This document shows, piece by piece, positions 1 to 7,998 of a DNA stretch of 64,000 nt. The stretch covers positions 62,001-126,000 of the forward strand of contig CAKZVT010000012.1 in assembly GCA_937922435.1 (NCBI GenBank), given 5' to 3'. Positions within the stretch are counted from its first letter, which is position 1, and each line of letters starts with the position of its first letter. The notes beneath the pieces are model-generated. The model was given only the letters and a program-made list of their open reading frames with translations. It searched no databases and was not told the origin of the DNA. The position numbers and the translations under genes were made by a program. The stretch comes from an uncultured Prevotella sp. (GTDB taxonomy: Bacteria; Bacteroidota; Bacteroidia; Bacteroidales; Bacteroidaceae).

Positions 1-1475
1 CGAAAAGGCTCAAGAACTTCCCCGTAAGGGTTGACTACCTGTCGCGCGCCCGCAGTCCGAAGAAGACGAAAGAGGTGCTCGCCGACCTGGCGGAAGGCAA
101 AATAGACATCATCGTAGGCACGCACAAGCTCATCGGAAAGAGTGTAACCTTCAAGGACTTGGGGCTTCTCATCATCGACGAAGAGCAGAAGTTCGGCGTC
201 GCAACGAAAGAGAAGCTGCGCAAGATGAAGGTCAACGTTGACACGCTTACAATGTCGGCGACCCCTATTCCGCGAACACTCCAATTCTCGTTGATGGGCG
301 CAAGGGACATGAGTATTATCCAGACTCCGCCGCCTAACCGCTACCCCATCAGCACCGAGGTGCATACGTTCGACAAAGAGGTCATCGCCGACGCGATAAA
401 CTTTGAGATGAGCCGCAACGGTCAGGTGTTTTTCGTCAACGACAGGATAAGCAACCTGCCCGAGATTGCCGGTCTGATAAAGAAGTATGTGCCTGATGCG
501 AGGGTGGCGATTGGCCACGGACAGATGAAGCCGGAGGAGCTTGAGAAGATACTGATGGGCTTCATCAATTATGACTACGACGTGCTCTTATCAACCACTA
601 TTGTGGAGAACGGCATCGACATAAGCAACGCCAACACAATAATCATCAACGACGCGCACCGCTTCGGACTGTCAGACCTGCACCAGATGCGCGGCCGCGT
701 GGGCCGCAGCAACCGCAAGGCGTTCTGCTATCTGCTTGCTCCGCCGCTGTCGGCGTTGACCCAGGAGGCGCGGCGCAGGCTCGAAGCGCTTGAAACTTTC
801 TCCGAACTTGGCAGCGGTTTCAACCTCTCCATGCAGGACCTTGACATCCGCGGGGCGGGCAATCTGCTCGGAGCGGAGCAGAGCGGCTTCATGGAAGACC
901 TTGGCTACGAGACTTACCAGAAAATCCTGAACCAGGCGGTGACGGAACTGAAGAACGACGAGTTTGGCGAGATGTACGAGCAGGAGATTGCCGGAGGGCG
1001 CGACATCGCAGGCGACGAGTTCGTGGAAGACTGCGCCATAGAGAGCGACTTGGAAATGTATCTGCCCGACCAATACGTGCCGAGCAGCAGCGAACGCATG
1101 CTGCTTTACCGCGAGCTGGACAACATAAAGGACGATGACGACCTGCAAAAATACCGCTCGCGGCTTGAAGACAGGTTCGGAGCAGTGCCGCGCGAAGGGC
1201 TGGAGCTGATGCAGGTAGTGCCCCTGCGCCGCCTTGGCAGAAGCCTCGGATGCGAGAAAATAATGCTGCGCCAAGGGCAGATGCGCATGCAATTCGTATC
1301 AAACCCCATGAGCGCGTACTACAAGAGCAAGGCTTTCGACAGCGTGCTCAACTACATCGGGCGCAACCCTCGCCGCTGCAACCTCAAGGAAGTGGCAGGA
1401 AAGAGGATGATGCTCGTAACCGGCGTGCCCTCGGTAGAGGAAGCAGTGAAGGTGCTGAGGGACATAAACGGTTAA
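1..1475 (+). CDS. mfd: Transcription-repair coupling factor Mfd, C-terminal part (5' end outside window)
   Basis: This is the C-terminal portion of the ATP-dependent DNA translocase that removes RNA polymerase stalled at lesions and recruits UvrA. The open frame (frame 3) runs in from the window edge with no start, so the gene is truncated by the window and not in the genome. Visible are the helicase motifs: IIDEEQKFG (DEEQ box, motif II), MSATPIPRTL (motif III), TTIVENGIDI, and HQMRGRVGRS (motif VI), followed by the TRCF C-terminal domain. The sequence matches Bacteroidota Mfd closely. It ends in TAA at 1473-1475 and is followed by a strong hairpin with a T-run inside a larger inverted repeat, facing a convergent lipoprotein gene. 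Confidence 0.96.
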   Translation, partial: KRLKNFPVRVDYLSRARSPKKTKEVLADLAEGKIDIIVGTHKLIGKSVTFKDLGLLIIDEEQKFGVATKEKLRKMKVNVDTLTMSATPIPRTLQFSLMGARDMSIIQTPPPNRYPISTEVHTFDKEVIADAINFEMSRNGQVFFVNDRISNLPEIAGLIKKYVPDARVAIGHGQMKPEELEKILMGFINYDYDVLLSTTIVENGIDISNANTIIINDAHRFGLSDLHQMRGRVGRSNRKAFCYLLAPPLSALTQEARRRLEALETFSELGSGFNLSMQDLDIRGAGNLLGAEQSGFMEDLGYETYQKILNQAVTELKNDEFGEMYEQEIAGGRDIAGDEFVEDCAIESDLEMYLPDQYVPSSSERMLLYRELDNIKDDDDLQKYRSRLEDRFGAVPREGLELMQVVPLRRLGRSLGCEKIMLRQGQMRMQFVSNPMSAYYKSKAFDSVLNYIGRNPRRCNLKEVAGKRMMLVTGVPSVEEAVKVLRDING

Positions 1476-1486
1476 CAACATAACAT

Positions 1487-1647
1487 CTGACACCCACCCC
1501 AACCCTCCCAAAGGGAGGGAGCTTGGAATGTTTTGCAGGGAGAAAACGAAAGCGTGGACTGGTTATTTCAACCAGTCCACGCTTTTTTTCTTACACTAAA
1601 AAGGTATTTAAACTCCCTCCCTTTGGGAAGGTTGGGGTGGGTGTCAG
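1487..1647. repeat. Composite inverted repeat of the CCCACCCCAACC family (copy R1)
   Basis: The two outer arms, 1487-1521 and 1613-1647, are 35 bp long and are reverse complements with one mismatch. Each arm also contains its own small palindrome (CCCTCCCAAAGGGAGGG). A terminator hairpin sits between the arms. The element fills the gap between convergent genes. Related arms occur at 3163-3324, 7078-7148 and 61002-61055. Confidence 0.85.
1549..1589 (+). terminator. Rho-independent terminator after mfd
   Basis: A perfect 16-bp stem (1549-1564 with 1570-1585) closes a 5-base loop and is followed by a run of seven T. It lies 74 bases after the mfd stop. On the other strand the hairpin is followed by fewer T residues, so it is mainly oriented for mfd. 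Confidence 0.85.
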
Positions 1648-1666
1648 GTGGTTGGGTTCGGCTGTT

Positions 1667-2236
1667 TCATTCATTAGTTTTCCCTATATGCCTTACAGGC
1701 TTTTTCTTCGCGGCATCGCCGGAACGTGTCTTCGATGCCGAATTCTGCAAAGCAGAATAGCCGTACCAGCTGTCCCAGCCCCAGTCAAAATCGTTCCAAT
1801 TGGGCGAAGCTGTCTTCCTTAGGCGGAAGTCCATCGGGTCTCCCCATTCGCTTTCTATCGTCCCCGTGAAATAATTGTCAGACAGGCTGTAGTCGTAAAT
1901 GTAAAAATTCGTGTCGTCCTCGTAAGAATATATGCGTATGCGTCCGTTGCTTACGCTCCACGTTATGTGGCTCGCAAAGTAGTCCCAAGGCGCGTTGCTG
2001 TAATAATCCACCCAGTAGCCCGTGCCCGTGGCGTATGAGTCGGGGTCGCGGTCGAACTGGATTACCGACCTGTGGGCTTCATAAACCTGCCCGTCAAAAT
2101 CATTCCATACGTGCATGTCGCCTTCCCACACGCCCCAGAGAGTGTCCGCGATGTACTCGTCGTCGTCGCAACTTACGAACGTGAACGCCATCGCCAGCAT
2201 CATTATCATCGCCGATAAGAATGTAAATTTCTTCAT
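1667..2236 (-). CDS. Hypothetical secreted lipoprotein, 189 aa
   Basis: The protein starts with a lipoprotein signal peptide (MKKFTFLSAMIMMLAMAFTF) ending in a lipobox with Cys23 (FVSC), followed by an acidic DDDEY stretch typical of surface-exposed Bacteroidota lipoproteins. The mature part, about 165 residues, is rich in Trp, Tyr and Asp (LWGVWEGDMHVW; WNDFDWGWDSWYG) and looks like a small beta-sandwich, but I do not recognise a family. The C-terminal about 30 residues (SASKTRSGDAAKKKP onward) are basic and unlike the rest. It is a single gene convergent with mfd. A degenerate -7 box (TGATTTTG) reads on the minus strand at 2269-2276. Confidence 0.8.
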   Translation of the reverse strand: MKKFTFLSAMIMMLAMAFTFVSCDDDEYIADTLWGVWEGDMHVWNDFDGQVYEAHRSVIQFDRDPDSYATGTGYWVDYYSNAPWDYFASHITWSVSNGRIRIYSYEDDTNFYIYDYSLSDNYFTGTIESEWGDPMDFRLRKTASPNWNDFDWGWDSWYGYSALQNSASKTRSGDAAKKKPVRHIGKTNE

Positions 2237-2377
2237 AACAACATTATATTTAATTAATAATTCCGCTGCAAAATCAACGCTTTCGTCGTACTTTTACAAG
2301 CGTATATCCATATTTTTTATGGGGATTCCCCTATCAGCCGGCGGCGTTTCCCTCTCACCGTGTCGGCAAGCCGTTTT

Positions 2378-2466
2378 GCAAGAGGCGGCATTTTGCGTTG
2401 CGAAAGGCCGTCAATCGCACGCTAAAAAGCCACCTTTTGCAGGCTAAAAGACGGCCTTTTGCAAAG
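2378..2466. repeat. 22-bp palindromic unit array (copy A)
   Basis: About four units of 22 bp, two well conserved (around 2421-2464) and two degenerate upstream (one 21 bp). The unit core has the form AAAAGRCNGYCTTTT, an imperfect palindrome, with GC-type linkers. It lies between the divergent starts of the lipoprotein and gpx genes. The motif TTGATTATCAA follows about 5 bases after the last unit. The rest of 2237-2526 shows no gene. Confidence 0.8.
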
Positions 2467-2526
2467 CCCTTGATTATCAACCGATTATGCGGAGGCCACA
2501 ATATGATGTGAAAACAACCTAAAATT

Positions 2527-2558
2527 TTTGCATTGGAACGTATTTTTCAGTATCTTTG
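2527..2558 (+). promoter_or_regulatory. Bacteroidota-type promoter of the gpx gene
   Basis: A -33 box TTTG (2527-2530) and a -7 box TATCTTTG (2551-2558) are separated by 20 bases, the spacing known for the Bacteroidota primary sigma factor. Transcription would start near 2565, which rules out an upstream in-frame start at 2533 for the downstream gene. Confidence 0.75.
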
Positions 2559-2601
2559 TCGCACTACAACGACAAACCAAAAGTCTTTAAACAATAATAA
2601 G

Positions 2602-3153
2602 ATGAAAACAGTTTATGATTTCACTGTCAAGGACAGGAAAGGCAAGGACGTATCGCTGAAAGAGTATGCGAACGAAGTATTGCTGATAGTAAACACCGCG
2701 ACGAAGTGCGGCTTCACTCCGCAGTACGAGGAACTGGAGAAACTTTACGAGCGCCATCACGCCGACGGGTTCAACATATTGGACTTCCCCTGCAACCAGT
2801 TCGGCCAGCAGGCTCCCGGCACAGACGAGTCAATCCACGAGTTCTGCAAGCTGACATACGGCACGGAATTCCCCCGCTTCAAGAAAATAAAGGTAAACGG
2901 CGACGACGCCGACCCGCTCTACAAGTTCCTGACGAGCCAGAAAGGCTTTGCCGGATGGGACGAGAGCCATCCCCTGACGCACATACTCGACGACATGCTG
3001 TCGAAGGAAGACCCCGACTATAAGGACAAGGCGGACATCAAGTGGAACTTCACCAAGTTCCTCATCAACAAGAAGGGCATGGTTGTGGCACGCTTCGAGC
3101 CTACCGAGAAAATAGAGAACATCGAGAAGCAGATTGTGGAACTATTGAAATAA
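2602..3153 (+). CDS. Glutathione peroxidase-family thiol peroxidase
   Basis: This 183-residue cytoplasmic enzyme belongs to the GPx/BsaA family and reduces peroxides using a cysteine in place of selenocysteine. It shows the peroxidatic Cys36 in NTATKCGFTPQY, the Gln in DFPCNQFGQQ and the Trp/Asn in IKWNFTKFL that complete the catalytic tetrad. In Bacteroidota such enzymes usually draw electrons from thioredoxin rather than glutathione, which fits the trxB gene 190 bases downstream; that link is inferred. The start at 2602 is chosen because the promoter -7 box (2551-2558) lies inside a longer in-frame extension. It is separated from trxB by a composite inverted repeat, so co-transcription is uncertain. 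Confidence 0.93.
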   Translation: MKTVYDFTVKDRKGKDVSLKEYANEVLLIVNTATKCGFTPQYEELEKLYERHHADGFNILDFPCNQFGQQAPGTDESIHEFCKLTYGTEFPRFKKIKVNGDDADPLYKFLTSQKGFAGWDESHPLTHILDDMLSKEDPDYKDKADIKWNFTKFLINKKGMVVARFEPTEKIENIEKQIVELLK

Positions 3154-3162
3154 GATAAGGAG

Positions 3163-3324
3163 ACCCACCCCAACCCCCTCCCCAAGGGAGGGGCTTTGAA
3201 TGCCTTTGTTTGGTTATACGGAATGCAATGGCTTGTACCGCAAGACACGTTTGATTATTGCATTCCGTATTTTCAACAGTATAAAGGTAGCCAAGCCCCC
3301 TCCCTTCGGGAGGGTTGGGGTGGG
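3163..3324. repeat. Composite inverted repeat of the CCCACCCCAACC family (copy R2)
   Basis: The outer arms 3163-3198 and 3292-3324 are near-perfect reverse complements. Nested inside is a second perfect inverted repeat of 13 bp (3216-3228 and 3257-3269). The element occupies the gpx-trxB gap and ends 20 bases before the trxB start. Outer arms belong to the same family as R1; the inner hairpin is unrelated in sequence. Confidence 0.83.
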
Positions 3325-3344
3325 TGTTTAATCTCTCTCTTATT

Positions 3345-4295
3345 ATGGAACAGCAAGAACACATACGCTGCCTCATCATAGGCAGCGGCCCGGCCGGCTA
3401 CACGGCGGCCATATATGCGGCGCGAGCCAACCTTAGTCCGGTGGTGTACTGCGGCCTGCAAACCGGCGGACAGCTTACACAGACTACAATTGTTGAGAAC
3501 TTTCCAGGCTATCCCGAAGGCGTGGACGGCAACCAGATGATGCTCGACTTCCGCGCACAGGCCGAACGCTTCGGCGCAGACCTGCGCGACGGTGTCATCG
3601 TCAAGGCCGACCTCGGACAGTCTCCCTACACGCTGACGACCGACGAAGGCCATATCGTCAAGGCCGACACGGTAATCATCGCGACTGGAGCTTCGGCCAA
3701 ATACCTCGGCCTCGCCGACGAAGAGAAGTACAAGGGCGAGGGCGTTTCGGCCTGCGCCACGTGCGACGGGTTCTTCTACCGCAAGAAGACCGTTGCCGTA
3801 GTAGGCGGCGGAGACACTGCCTGCGAAGAGGCTCTGTACCTCGCATCACTGGCGAAAAAGGTGTACATGATAGTGCGCAAGCCGTTCCTGCGCGCGTCGG
3901 ACGTGATGCAGCGTCGTGTGAAAGAGACGGAGAACATCGAGATTTTGTTCGAGCACAACACGCTCGGACTGTTCGGCGACAACGGCGTTGAGGGCGTGCG
4001 CCTCGTAAAACGCAAAGGTGAGGCAGACGAGCAGGTGTACGAACTGCCCATCGACGGCTTCTTCCTCGCCATCGGGCACAAGCCAAACAGCGACGTGTTC
4101 AAGCCTTGGCTCGACACTGACGAGACCGGATACATCATCACCCAGGGCGACTCCACGCGCACGAAAGTGCCCGGCGTGTTCGCCGCAGGCGACGTAGCCG
4201 ACCCTCACTACCGGCAAGCCGTAACGGCTGCGGCCAGCGGATGCCGCGCAGCCATCGAGGCCGACAGGTACTTGAGGGAGCAAGGCATCATTTGA
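3345..4295 (+). CDS. trxB: Thioredoxin-disulfide reductase
   Basis: This 316-residue flavoprotein reduces thioredoxin with NADPH in the cytoplasm. It has the FAD-binding Rossmann motif at the N-terminus (IIGSGPAGYTAAIYAARA), the redox-active pair Cys137-Ala-Thr-Cys140 (ACATCDGFFY), an NADPH-binding motif (VVGGGDTACEEALYLA), and the C-terminal FAD motif (GVFAAGDVADPHYRQ). The length is normal for low-molecular-weight TrxR. The start at 3345 gives the standard N-terminus; an extension 10 codons upstream would run into the R2 repeat arm and is rejected. The stop codon overlaps the first bases of a perfect 37-bp inverted repeat. A thioredoxin-linked role for the upstream peroxidase is plausible. 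Confidence 0.96.
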   Translation: MEQQEHIRCLIIGSGPAGYTAAIYAARANLSPVVYCGLQTGGQLTQTTIVENFPGYPEGVDGNQMMLDFRAQAERFGADLRDGVIVKADLGQSPYTLTTDEGHIVKADTVIIATGASAKYLGLADEEKYKGEGVSACATCDGFFYRKKTVAVVGGGDTACEEALYLASLAKKVYMIVRKPFLRASDVMQRRVKETENIEILFEHNTLGLFGDNGVEGVRLVKRKGEADEQVYELPIDGFFLAIGHKPNSDVFKPWLDTDETGYIITQGDSTRTKVPGVFAAGDVADPHYRQAVTAAASGCRAAIEADRYLREQGII

Positions 4296-4396
4296 AAGGT
4301 GAGAAGGTGAGAAAGTGAGAAGGTGAGAAATCATGCTAAATACATATTAACAGCATGGCTTTCTCACCTTCTCACTTTCTCACCTTCTCACCTTTC
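4294..4396. terminator. Bidirectional terminator: perfect 37-bp inverted repeat joining two convergent genes (T1)
   Basis: Arms 4294-4330 and 4360-4396 match at 37 of 37 positions, with a loop of 29 bases that itself holds a CATGCT/AGCATG pair. The arms are built of repeated GGTGAGAA-like units. The left arm begins inside the trxB stop codon. The right arm holds the stop and the last seven or so codons of the convergent symporter, so its protein tail (KGEKVRK) is encoded by the repeat. Similar structures lie at 12241-12372 and 22578-22674. Confidence 0.85.
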
Positions 4397-5796
4397 ATTA
4401 GCATTCCCCCAAACGTCAGCGCGCCGTTGAGCAGCAGAAGCTCGTAGCCGAAGCGGTAACCCGTAAGGCAAGGGACGGCGTAATCGAGGACGAGGCAGAG
4501 CAATGGAGAGGCCACGGCGATGTAAGGCACGGCGCGGTCGCAGGTTTTCCGCTTTGTAAGAAGACCGAAGGCGAAGAGGCCGAGCAGCGGTCCGTAGGTG
4601 TAAGAGCAGAGTATGTAGACCGCATCGATAAGGCTCGTGGAGTTCAAGGCGCGGAAAGCAAGGATGAACACTACGGCCACGGCGGCCATGCCTACATGCA
4701 CGCGGCGGCGCAGACGCTCGTCGCCGGGACGTTCCTTTATGTCAACACAGTAGGTGGTGGTAAGCGCGGTGAGCGACGAGTCGATTGTACTGGCCGACGC
4801 TGCGACAATGCCGATGGTGAAGAGCACGGCCACCACGTCGCCCAAATGCCCCGTGGCGGCGAACATCGGGAGCAAATCGTCAGGATTGCCGGGCACGGGC
4901 GCGCCCTCCTGCGCTGCCAGCATGAACAGCAATACGCCAAGAGCGAGAAAGAGCAGGTTGACCGGCACGAAGGCGAAACCATACGTACAGACGTCCTTCT
5001 GCGCCTCGCGCAGGGTCTTGCAGGTAAGGTTTTTCTGCATCATGTTCTGGTTAAGACCAGTCATCACTACAACTATGAACGCGCCGCTGACAAACTGTTT
5101 CCAGAAGTTTTGCGGCGACATCCAGTCCGAGAACTCGAATATGCGGCTGTGGGGACTAGCCGCCACGGCCTTGACGGCTTCGCCAAGGCTCATGTCCAAC
5201 GCCCCGGCCACCTTTATTATAATAAGCACAAGGGCGGCGAGCATGCACGCCGTCTGGAAGGAGTCTGTCCACACGAGCGTCTTTATGCCGCCGCGGCGCG
5301 AGTAAAGCCATATCAGCAGCATCAGCAAAGGCACTGTCATGAAGAACGGCACGCCGTAAGCGTCGAGCACGAAGCGTTGCAGTATGATGCAGACGATGTA
5401 AAACTTGATGGCCGCTCCGCAAAGGTCGGACAGCAGGAAGAAGGCCGCGCCCGTCTTGTAAGACCTCCGGCCGAAGCGTCCGAGCAGGTAGGTGTAGATG
5501 GTGGTGAGGTTCATCCTGTAATACACGGGTAGCAGGACGAACGCCACGATGAAGTAACCGAGGATAAAGCCGAGACACGTTTGCAGATAGGTGAAGTCCA
5601 TACGCTCCACCATTCCGGGTACGGACACGAAGCTGACACCCGACACCGACGCGCCCACCATGCCGAAAGCCACCGCCCACCAGGGCGACTTGCGGTCGGC
5701 GCGGAAGAACGTCTCGTTGGTGGCGCGGCGCGAAGTAAGCCTGCCCAGCAGGCAAAGCGCGGCGAAGTAAGCCAGCACTGTGATGATAATTAGCAT
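4372..5796 (-). CDS. Sodium:solute symporter (SSS family)
   Basis: This is a 474-residue inner-membrane transporter with about 13 hydrophobic segments spread over its whole length. The N-terminal part (FRADRKSPWWAVAFGMVGAS; SGVSFVSVPGMV) is characteristic of Bacteroidota sodium:solute symporters of the SSF family that import organic solutes with Na+. The substrate cannot be told from sequence. The last residues (KGEKVRK) are encoded in the right arm of a 37-bp inverted repeat shared with trxB, so the C-terminus has been shaped by that repeat. The start at 5796 gives a family-typical N-terminus. The putative -7 box lies only 4 bases upstream, which suggests a leaderless or nearly leaderless mRNA. 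Confidence 0.9.
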   Translation of the reverse strand: MLIIITVLAYFAALCLLGRLTSRRATNETFFRADRKSPWWAVAFGMVGASVSGVSFVSVPGMVERMDFTYLQTCLGFILGYFIVAFVLLPVYYRMNLTTIYTYLLGRFGRRSYKTGAAFFLLSDLCGAAIKFYIVCIILQRFVLDAYGVPFFMTVPLLMLLIWLYSRRGGIKTLVWTDSFQTACMLAALVLIIIKVAGALDMSLGEAVKAVAASPHSRIFEFSDWMSPQNFWKQFVSGAFIVVVMTGLNQNMMQKNLTCKTLREAQKDVCTYGFAFVPVNLLFLALGVLLFMLAAQEGAPVPGNPDDLLPMFAATGHLGDVVAVLFTIGIVAASASTIDSSLTALTTTYCVDIKERPGDERLRRRVHVGMAAVAVVFILAFRALNSTSLIDAVYILCSYTYGPLLGLFAFGLLTKRKTCDRAVPYIAVASPLLCLVLDYAVPCLTGYRFGYELLLLNGALTFGGMLMKGEKVRK

Positions 5797-5800
5797 GGTG

Positions 5801-5808
5801 CAAAGGTA
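5801..5808 (-). promoter_or_regulatory. Putative -7 box just upstream of the symporter start
   Basis: On the minus strand the sequence reads TACCTTTG, a perfect TAnnTTTG box. Transcription would start at about the ATG (5796). A weak -33 (TTGG) lies about 21 bases further upstream. Confidence 0.5.
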
Positions 5809-5851
5809 CGAAATAAAAACGATTGATTACCAACTACTTGCAAACGCCTTT

Positions 5852-5939
5852 CCAAAAGATGGTCTTTTAACCGGCGAAAGGCCACCTTTTACACGGCAAA
5901 AGGCCGTCTTTTAGAACGTAAAAGACGGCCTTTCGCAAA
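5852..5939. repeat. 22-bp palindromic unit array, four units (copy B)
   Basis: Four units of exactly 22 bp: 5852-5873, 5874-5895, 5896-5917 and 5918-5939. Each carries an A/G-rich left half and its near reverse complement, for example AAAAGGCCGTCTTTT. The array lies between two genes transcribed in the same direction. A TTGATTACCAAC sequence precedes it at about 5824. Confidence 0.88.
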
Positions 5940-5975
5940 GCAGGGGGATAACGCCTGCGTGTCAAATCATTATCA

Positions 5976-7058
5976 TTACAGTTCTTTCACAGCCTCGACC
6001 AGGCGGCGGAAGTCGTCGGGATGCACGTCGCCAATGTTGCCGATGCGGAACGTGTCGGCCTGCGATATTTTGCCGGGATAGATTACAAAGCCCTTCGCCT
6101 TCAACGACTGGTAGAACGACTGGAAGTCGAACGCGGCCGAAGGATAATAGAACGACGTGATTACGGGCGACTGCCACTTGTCAGCAAGGAGCGTCTTGTA
6201 GCCCAAGGAACGCATCCCTTCTACAAGCACGCGGTGGTTCTCGCAGTAGCGAGCGTGGCGTGCGGCCACTCCGCCCTCCTCCTTCAGCTCAGTAAGAGCC
6301 TGCATGAAGGCGCGCACTACGTGTGTAGGCGAGGTGAAACGCCACTTGCCGTGGCCCTTCTCCATCGTCTCCCATTGGTCGTAAACGTCGAGAGACAGCG
6401 AGCGTGCTACGCCCTTGCACTGTTCGAGCAGCGAGCGGCGGGCTATGATGAAGCCGAAGCCGGGCACGCCCTGGATGCACTTGTTCGCGCTGCTGATGAG
6501 GAAGTCTATGCCCAGCTGCGCCATGTCGACGGGCACTCCGCCGAAGCTGCTCATAGCGTCGACGATGAGCGTCTTGCCATGACGCTTCACTACGGCGGCG
6601 ATTTCTTCAAGCGGATTGAGCACGCCGGTGGTTGTTTCGCAGTGTACTACCGACACATGGGTAACCTCGCTGTGCTCCGTCAGGTAAGCATCGATGGCCG
6701 CAGGGTCGACCGCCTGCGTCTCGTCGAACTTCATTACGTGGCAGTTCAGCCCGTAATACTCGGCTATTACGCCCATTCGTTTGCCGTAAGCGCCGTTGGC
6801 TGCGACGAGCAGATGGTCCTCCGGGCGCACCGTGCTGCCGAGCGTCGCCTCGACGCAGAACGTGCCGCTGCCCTGCATCAGCACCGCCGTATATTCCTCG
6901 GGACGGCTCGACGCGATGCCTACAAGCTCCTTGCGGATAACCTCCACAATGCCTTCGTTATAGTCTTTGTCCCATGTGCACCAGTCGCTCATCATGGCAC
7001 TCTTCACACTCTCTGTGGTCGTCAACGGACCGGGGGTAAGCAATAAGTATGGTCTCAT
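5976..7058 (-). CDS. phnW: 2-aminoethylphosphonate:pyruvate transaminase
   Basis: This 360-residue PLP enzyme transfers the amino group of 2-aminoethylphosphonate to pyruvate, giving phosphonoacetaldehyde and alanine. The N-terminus LLLTPGPLTTTESVKSAM and the substrate/PLP region (MQGSGTFCVEATLGS; IVDAMSSFGGVP) are diagnostic of PhnW, and the Schiff-base lysine is Lys193 in SSANKCIQGVPGF. The start at 7058 (MRPYLLLTPGP) is chosen because a longer frame would begin with translated R3 repeat sequence. It lies 100 bases downstream of phnX, on the same strand, separated by the R3 repeat. Together with phnX and the membrane protein upstream it forms a phosphonate degradation cluster. Confidence 0.95.
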   Translation of the reverse strand: MRPYLLLTPGPLTTTESVKSAMMSDWCTWDKDYNEGIVEVIRKELVGIASSRPEEYTAVLMQGSGTFCVEATLGSTVRPEDHLLVAANGAYGKRMGVIAEYYGLNCHVMKFDETQAVDPAAIDAYLTEHSEVTHVSVVHCETTTGVLNPLEEIAAVVKRHGKTLIVDAMSSFGGVPVDMAQLGIDFLISSANKCIQGVPGFGFIIARRSLLEQCKGVARSLSLDVYDQWETMEKGHGKWRFTSPTHVVRAFMQALTELKEEGGVAARHARYCENHRVLVEGMRSLGYKTLLADKWQSPVITSFYYPSAAFDFQSFYQSLKAKGFVIYPGKISQADTFRIGNIGDVHPDDFRRLVEAVKEL

Positions 7059-7077
7059 AAGTTTAAGAATTATAAGT

Positions 7078-7148
7078 CCCCACCCAACCTCCCCGAGGGG
7101 AAGTGACTGACAGCCCAAACTCCTCCCCTCGGGGAGGTCGGGAGGGGG
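7078..7148. repeat. Short inverted repeat of the CCCACCCCAACC family (copy R3)
   Basis: Arms 7078-7100 and 7125-7148 pair over about 22 positions with few mismatches and are separated by only 24 bases. Each arm contains a CTCCCCGAGGGG palindrome. It lies in the phnX-phnW gap and could fold as an intra-operon RNA hairpin. Confidence 0.75.
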
Positions 7149-7158
7149 TTTGTTTCAT

Positions 7159-7938
7159 TTATTTGTTTAACACTTCTATCAGCATCGGCAGCTCCGTTAT
7201 GTCATCGAGCACGTAGTCGGCACCGGCCGCGTACATCCTGTAACGCACGTCGAGCATCCTCGCTTTCAACTCGTCGGCAGGCATGGCGGCAACCTCCGCC
7301 TCGGTCAGTGCAAGTTCGTTGCTGCCCAGTATGACGCCTACGCTCCACACTCCGGCGTTCACTCCCTCCTTGATGTCGGATATTGTGTCGCCCACTTTCA
7401 CCACAGAGCGCGGTGAAGCGATGGCCATCTCACACATGTTCTGGAATATCATGTAAGGCTTGGGACGGCCTCCTGGCAGGTTGTCAGACGTCACGCAGTT
7501 GTCTATTACGTAGCCGAGCTTTGCCGCAGAGGGTATTACTACGTCCATCATCTGCCGCGTGTAGCCCGTCGTAGAACCAACCTTTATGCCCTGCTTACGC
7601 AGCATTGAGATGGTCTCTACCACCCCCGTGATGGGCATTGAGTAGTCTTCGAGCGTGCGGAAAAGCTCCTCCTGGAACTTATTGTAGCACTCCTGCACGT
7701 CGTCTTCGTTCCATTCGCGGCCGTATTTGGCACGAAAGTCCGCCCCGACATGGTCGATGGCGAACAGCGCGCACACCTCTTCTATCTTCGTTAAGCCCAT
7801 GTGCGCCCTCGTCTCCGCCGCCGTTACGGGTGCGCCTATGGCCTTAAAGCTCTCGACAAATGCCGCCACCGGGGCGAAGCATCCATAGTCAACGGCCGTT
7901 CCGGCCCAGTCCATTATTACGCATTCAATCTTTTTCAT
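7159..7938 (-). CDS. phnX: Phosphonoacetaldehyde hydrolase (phosphonatase)
   Basis: This 259-residue HAD-superfamily enzyme splits phosphonoacetaldehyde into acetaldehyde and phosphate. The nucleophile is Asp10 in IMDWAGTAVDYG and the Schiff-base lysine special to phosphonatases is Lys51 in HMGLTKIEEV. Further HAD motifs are GSTTGYTRQMM (motif II), GGRPKPYMI (motif III Lys) and VVKVGDTISDIKEGVNAG (motif IV). Length and motif order are normal. It acts directly after PhnW in the pathway and lies upstream of phnW in the same direction. A single gap of 60 bases separates it from the transporter-like gene, so the three genes are probably one transcription unit starting before 9378. Confidence 0.95.
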   Translation of the reverse strand: MKKIECVIMDWAGTAVDYGCFAPVAAFVESFKAIGAPVTAAETRAHMGLTKIEEVCALFAIDHVGADFRAKYGREWNEDDVQECYNKFQEELFRTLEDYSMPITGVVETISMLRKQGIKVGSTTGYTRQMMDVVIPSAAKLGYVIDNCVTSDNLPGGRPKPYMIFQNMCEMAIASPRSVVKVGDTISDIKEGVNAGVWSVGVILGSNELALTEAEVAAMPADELKARMLDVRYRMYAAGADYVLDDITELPMLIEVLNK

Positions 7939-7998
7939 ATCCTTTGTTTATAGTTATACGGTTTGTATTTTCGGTTTTTAGGTTATATAGTCATTGGC

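Noticed and set aside
2533..2601. N-terminal extension of the glutathione peroxidase-like gene
   Set aside because: The promoter -7 box lies inside the extension, and the residues do not resemble the family.
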